Made by a program: the position numbers and the translations under genes. From JADZAA01 sp039810485 (lineage in GTDB: Bacteria > Bacteroidota > Ignavibacteria > Kapaibacteriales > UBA961): a stretch of 26,514 nt of DNA. The stretch lies in the NCBI GenBank assembly GCA_039810485.1, contig JBDHXA010000041.1, positions 1-26,514 on the forward strand, given 5' to 3'. Position 1 is the first letter of the stretch, and every line of letters starts with the position of its first letter. Of this stretch, positions 23,994-26,514 are shown one piece after another. The notes beneath the pieces are model-generated. The model saw nothing but the letters and a program-made list of their open reading frames with translations, was not told the DNA's origin and searched no databases.

Positions 23994-25968
23994 TGACGAC
24001 GTCCGGACGCTGAAGAAAATATGTCCTCATTAAGCCCTTGCCTTTAATCTCTATTTCGCCGCGCTCGACAAATTGTGTGGGCAATAGTTTATCCGACAGC
24101 GCCGCTTCCATAAACTCCCTGCTAACTTGTATCTTGCCAGCCGAGCCGTGACTCTCCATTCTGCTTGCGGTATTCACTGCGTCACCCCAAAGGTCATACA
24201 AAAACTTATTCTCGCCCACAACACCAGCAACAGCATGACCGCAATGCAAGCCAATGCGAACTTCTATCTCCGGAAGCAATCCGATATTTGATATGTCGCC
24301 AAGATCTGAGGAAAATGAAACAACGAGCGAATTCATTACTTCCATAAGCTTAAGCGCTGCGCTGGCAGCGCGAAAGGCATGATCTTCTTGCGCAACAGGA
24401 GCTCCCGCTACTGCCATGTAGGCGTCGCCTATGGTTTTGATTTTCTCTAATCCATATTCCCGCATTACATTGTCGCAAGCGCTGAAAATCTTATTCAGCA
24501 AATGCACAAGCTGACGAGATGTGACAGCGCCAGAAAGCGCGGTGAAATCTACTATGTCCATAAATAATATGGATACACAAGCGAAACTGTCCGCTATCGG
24601 ATTCTCGCCTTTGATTAAGCGCATTGTTATCTCTTCGGGAAGTATATTGTTGAGTATCCTTTCTTTCTCCTGTGCGCGGCTGCGCTCTATGGCTATTTTC
24701 CTTTCTGCGTCTTGTTTCTCAGCTTGCTTCTTTGCTTCCTCGCTTTGCACTTCTTTTTCTATGTCATGGTATTTTTTGAAATAGACGCCGGACTCTTTCC
24801 AACGCTCTTCGCGCTCGAGCAGTTCTGATAGCGCTAAGCAGCTTTCATAGAGAGTGAGTTTCGTGCCAAGCTCCTCGCTCATGGATATGGCTTTGAGCAA
24901 ATACTCTTCCGCCTTTGCTGCATCAAAGCCGTCGAAGCCCTCTTTTGCATACACTTTCCCGATATTGCAGACAGCTATTGCCGCGCCGCTTTTATTGCCG
25001 AGTTCTTCATGCGCAGCAAGGGCTTTGAATAAGTATTCCAATGCGCGGGGATAATCTGAGAGATCCGAATACACATTCCCGATACTGCCGGTAACACTTG
25101 CTGCGCCTCTTTTATCGCCGAGTTCTTCATACGCAGCAAGGGCTTTGATAATGTATTCCAAAGCGCGGGGATAGTCTGAGAGATTCGAATACACAAGTCC
25201 GATATTGCCAGTAACTATTGCCGCGCCTATTTTATCCCCGATTTCTTCATGCATCGCAAGGGCTTTGAATAAGTATTCCAATGCGCGGGGATAATCTGAG
25301 AGATCCGAATACACGGCCCCGATACTGCCGGTAACACTTGCCGCGCCTCTTTTATCGCCGAATTCTTCATGCGCCGCAAGGGCTTTGAATAAGTATTCCA
25401 AAGCACGGGGATAATCTGAGAGATCCGAATACACGGCCCCGATACTGCCGGTAACCATTGCTGCACCTATTTTATTGCCGAGTTCTTCATACGCCGCAAG
25501 GGCTTTGACATAGTATTCCAAAGCGCGGGGATAATCTGAGAGATCCGAATACACAGTCCCGATACTGCCGGTAACACTTGCCGCGCCTATTTTATTGCCG
25601 AGTTCTTCATACGCCGCAAGGGCTTTGAATAAGTATTCCAATGCGCGGGGATAATCTGAGAGATTCAAATACACAATTCCGATATTGCCGGTAACATTTG
25701 CCGCTCCGCTTTTATCGCCGAGTTCTTCACGCGCAGCGAGAGCTTTGACATAGTATTCCAAAGCGCGGGAATAATCAGAGAGTTGCAAATACACAATCCC
25801 GATATTGCCGGTAACTCTCGCCGCTCCGCTTTTATTGTCGAGTTCTTCATTCATCGCAAGTGCTTTGACATAGTATTCCATTGCGCGGGGATAGTCAGAG
25901 AGATACAAATACACATTCCCGAGAATGTTCCATGCCTTTGCTTGCAATACTTTGTTTTCTGCTTGCAC
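23989..25968 (-). CDS. TPR-containing class III cyclase (predicted adenylate cyclase)
   Basis: 659 residues from a GTG start. Residues 1-371 are TPR-like repeats: eight near-identical 40-residue units (GAAxVTGxIGxVYxDLSDYPRALEYLFKALA) plus one variant. A coiled-coil linker (about 400-440, SEEAKKQAEKQDAERK) leads to a class III cyclase domain (about 455-650). Metal-binding D471 (FMDIVDFT) and D515 (TIGDAYM) are present, as are N599 and R603 (NTASR) for transition-state contacts. K511 (KIKTIGD) and D592 (DLWGD) occupy the positions that select adenine, so adenylate rather than guanylate cyclase is predicted. No signal peptide or membrane segment: a soluble enzyme with a TPR sensor/scaffold half. 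The GTG is the only in-frame start, but TPR-like coding continues upstream in the same frame (VNRGIAQEALLIAEQSLALA) into the 24-bp repeats until a stop at about 26194, so the true N-terminus may have been lost. No effector gene is nearby; a Crp-like gene lies far away at the left edge. Confidence 0.85.
   Translation of the reverse strand: MQAENKVLQAKAWNILGNVYLYLSDYPRAMEYYVKALAMNEELDNKSGAARVTGNIGIVYLQLSDYSRALEYYVKALAAREELGDKSGAANVTGNIGIVYLNLSDYPRALEYLFKALAAYEELGNKIGAASVTGSIGTVYSDLSDYPRALEYYVKALAAYEELGNKIGAAMVTGSIGAVYSDLSDYPRALEYLFKALAAHEEFGDKRGAASVTGSIGAVYSDLSDYPRALEYLFKALAMHEEIGDKIGAAIVTGNIGLVYSNLSDYPRALEYIIKALAAYEELGDKRGAASVTGSIGNVYSDLSDYPRALEYLFKALAAHEELGNKSGAAIAVCNIGKVYAKEGFDGFDAAKAEEYLLKAISMSEELGTKLTLYESCLALSELLEREERWKESGVYFKKYHDIEKEVQSEEAKKQAEKQDAERKIAIERSRAQEKERILNNILPEEITMRLIKGENPIADSFACVSILFMDIVDFTALSGAVTSRQLVHLLNKIFSACDNVMREYGLEKIKTIGDAYMAVAGAPVAQEDHAFRAASAALKLMEVMNSLVVSFSSDLGDISNIGLLPEIEVRIGLHCGHAVAGVVGENKFLYDLWGDAVNTASRMESHGSAGKIQVSREFMEAALSDKLLPTQFVERGEIEIKGKGLMRTYFLQRPDVVS
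24988..25827 (-). repeat. Seven 120-bp coding repeats (40-residue TPR units)
   Basis: Exactly seven consecutive 120-bp units inside the cyclase gene, highly similar at DNA level (for example GGGATAATCTGAGAGATC recurs every 120 bp), preceded by an eighth, more diverged unit. The period is 40 residues rather than the classical 34, as in TPR_12-like arrays. Near-identity at DNA level indicates recent expansion or gene conversion; unit number may vary between strains. The same DNA creates shadow open frames in other phases. Confidence 0.9.
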
Positions 25969-26027
25969 CGCAAGGGCTAGAGATTGCTCGGCTATGAGTA
26001 GCGCTTCCTGCGCAATGCCGCGATTTA

Positions 26028-26321
26028 CTAGCGATGTGGAAAGCGCGAGAGAATCCCCGCTTCGACTACGCTCAGCGACCCAGCTTCGACTACGCTCAGC
26101 GACCCAGCTTCGACTACGCTCAGCGACCCCGCTTCGACTACGCTCAGCGACCCAGCTTCGACTACGCTCAGCGACCCAGATTCGACTACACTTTTATCTT
26201 TCATCAATGCGAGGACGTTGAGGAGTTCACGCGCACGGATTTCTACTCGGGCGTAGTCCTTACCGGATTTATTCAATGCTTCAAGCTCTTCAAGCTCGGC
26301 TTGCAACTGTTCGATTGTCAT
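26028..26321 (-). CDS. Small leader ORF, right copy, interrupted by 24-bp repeats
   Basis: A 97-residue frame with the same MTIEQ...LLNVLALMKDKS N-terminus as the left copy. It is followed by five or six copies of the 8-residue repeat SLSVVEAG and an abrupt end ILSRFPHR. The stop lies 60 bp before the cyclase GTG. In a different frame the repeat region reads VAERSRSW and runs straight into TPR-like coding sequence of the cyclase (GDSLALSTSLVNRGIAQEA). I infer that this ORF and the cyclase were once one gene, as in other TPR-cyclases that start with a short helical segment before the first TPR, and that insertion of the repeat shifted the frame. The alternative is a genuine small protein translated ahead of the cyclase. 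Shine-Dalgarno AAGGGA is conserved. Confidence 0.5.
   Translation of the reverse strand: MTIEQLQAELEELEALNKSGKDYARVEIRARELLNVLALMKDKSVVESGSLSVVEAGSLSVVEAGSLSVVEAGSLSVVEAGSLSVVEAGILSRFPHR
26060..26190. repeat. 24-bp tandem repeat array, expanded copy (5.5 units)
   Basis: Five full units of CTTCGACTACGCTCAGCGACCCAG at 26060, 26084, 26108, 26132 and 26156, nearly identical, plus a partial sixth ending at 26190. In the small-ORF frame each unit encodes SLSVVEAG; in the cyclase frame it encodes VAERSRSW. Being a multiple of three, unit gain or loss does not change frame. The left-hand homologue has about two units, so copy number differs between the duplicated segments. Confidence 0.92.
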
Positions 26322-26514
26322 GGAATCCCTTTATTGTGTGTGCGCAAAAATACGCTTTGCGGCTCTAAATATAATGATGTTACGATGGGTTATTTCGGAT
26401 TGGTGCGTATAACGGAGGCGGTGGCAGTAGCAATTTTTTAACTTCGCATGCTGCATGTTCAAACGATGATCGGGTTTTGTGTTCGCGCCTATCGGGGCTG
26501 CGCCCGGGGTCAGC
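26192..26514. repeat. 323-bp direct repeat, right copy (runs to the window edge)
   Basis: Copy of 23671-23993 with two single-base differences. The copy includes TCAGC at 26510-26514, which matches the complement of the cyclase stop codon region at 23989-23993. A second cyclase gene therefore very probably ends at 26510 and lies mostly outside the window, making a tandem array. Confidence 0.9.

Noticed and set aside
24975..25850. Several 60-79 codon minus-strand frames with repeated motifs such as CIRISQIIPA
   Set aside because: These are alternative-frame readings of the 120-bp TPR repeats, not separate proteins.
26060..26190. Possible CRISPR array from regular 24-bp repeats
   Set aside because: The units are directly adjacent with no unique spacers and there are no cas genes; it is a tandem minisatellite.
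26034..26441. 135-codon plus-strand frame with FDYAQRPS repeats
   Set aside because: It is the opposite-strand reading of the 24-bp repeat array and has no supporting features.

Overview
The window (about 26.5 kb, moderately AT-rich) looks like a chromosomal segment from an aerobic, diderm bacterium of the Bacteroidetes/Chlorobi (FCB) side, possibly a Kapabacteria- or Ignavibacteria-like lineage. This placement is inference. It rests on a Bacteroidetes-style Kdo transferase, secreted LRR and lamin-tail proteins with a FlgD-like C-terminus, lipoproteins, few strong Shine-Dalgarno sites, and a CX4CH cytochrome-like lipoprotein. Heme A synthase and a 2-oxoglutarate dehydrogenase E1 point to aerobic respiration and a TCA cycle; the Kdo transferase shows an LPS outer membrane. 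No rRNA, tRNA, CRISPR array or intact transposase gene was seen.

Layout. 1-1712: a Crp/Fnr-like sensor protein that lacks a DNA-binding domain, convergent with heme A synthase. 1713-2231: gene-poor stretch holding a 191-bp element with 20-bp terminal inverted repeats (MITE-like). 2232-5363: MeaB, a cysteine desulfurase (convergent, overlapping MeaB) and SurE (divergent). 5374-10854: a leftward run of six tightly spaced genes: pdxJ, an enoyl-CoA hydratase, an OmpA-like protein with a proline-rich insertion, an agmatinase-family ureohydrolase, a lipoprotein with barrel-like sequence, and a second lipoprotein. 11058-11951: 5-formyltetrahydrofolate cyclo-ligase and a possible small gene. 11970-18132: a rightward block of a secreted LRR protein (with terminator), a lamin-tail-domain protein, a MoxR/RavA ATPase and Kdo transferase. 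18256-23348: a leftward block of panB, a cytochrome-like lipoprotein and a very large fused 2-oxoglutarate decarboxylase/dehydrogenase of the Kgd/OdhA architecture.

23504-26514 is the most unusual part. A class III cyclase (predicted adenylate cyclase) with near-identical 40-residue TPR units is flanked by two almost identical 323-bp direct repeats 2521 bp apart. Each repeat carries the start of a small MTIEQ... open frame and the tail end of a cyclase gene, so the window cuts a tandem array of [short leader ORF + TPR-cyclase] units. In the right-hand unit an expanded 24-bp repeat separates the leader ORF from the TPR-cyclase frame. In-frame TPR-like sequence continues upstream of the only usable cyclase start, which suggests one ancestral gene split by the repeat.

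The genes are mostly housekeeping (cofactor biosynthesis: PLP, pantothenate, folate, heme A, Fe-S sulfur; envelope: LPS and lipoproteins; TCA). The accessory interest lies in the cyclase array, the fused Kgd, the HTH-less Crp-like protein, the proline-interrupted OmpA domain and the MITE-like element.
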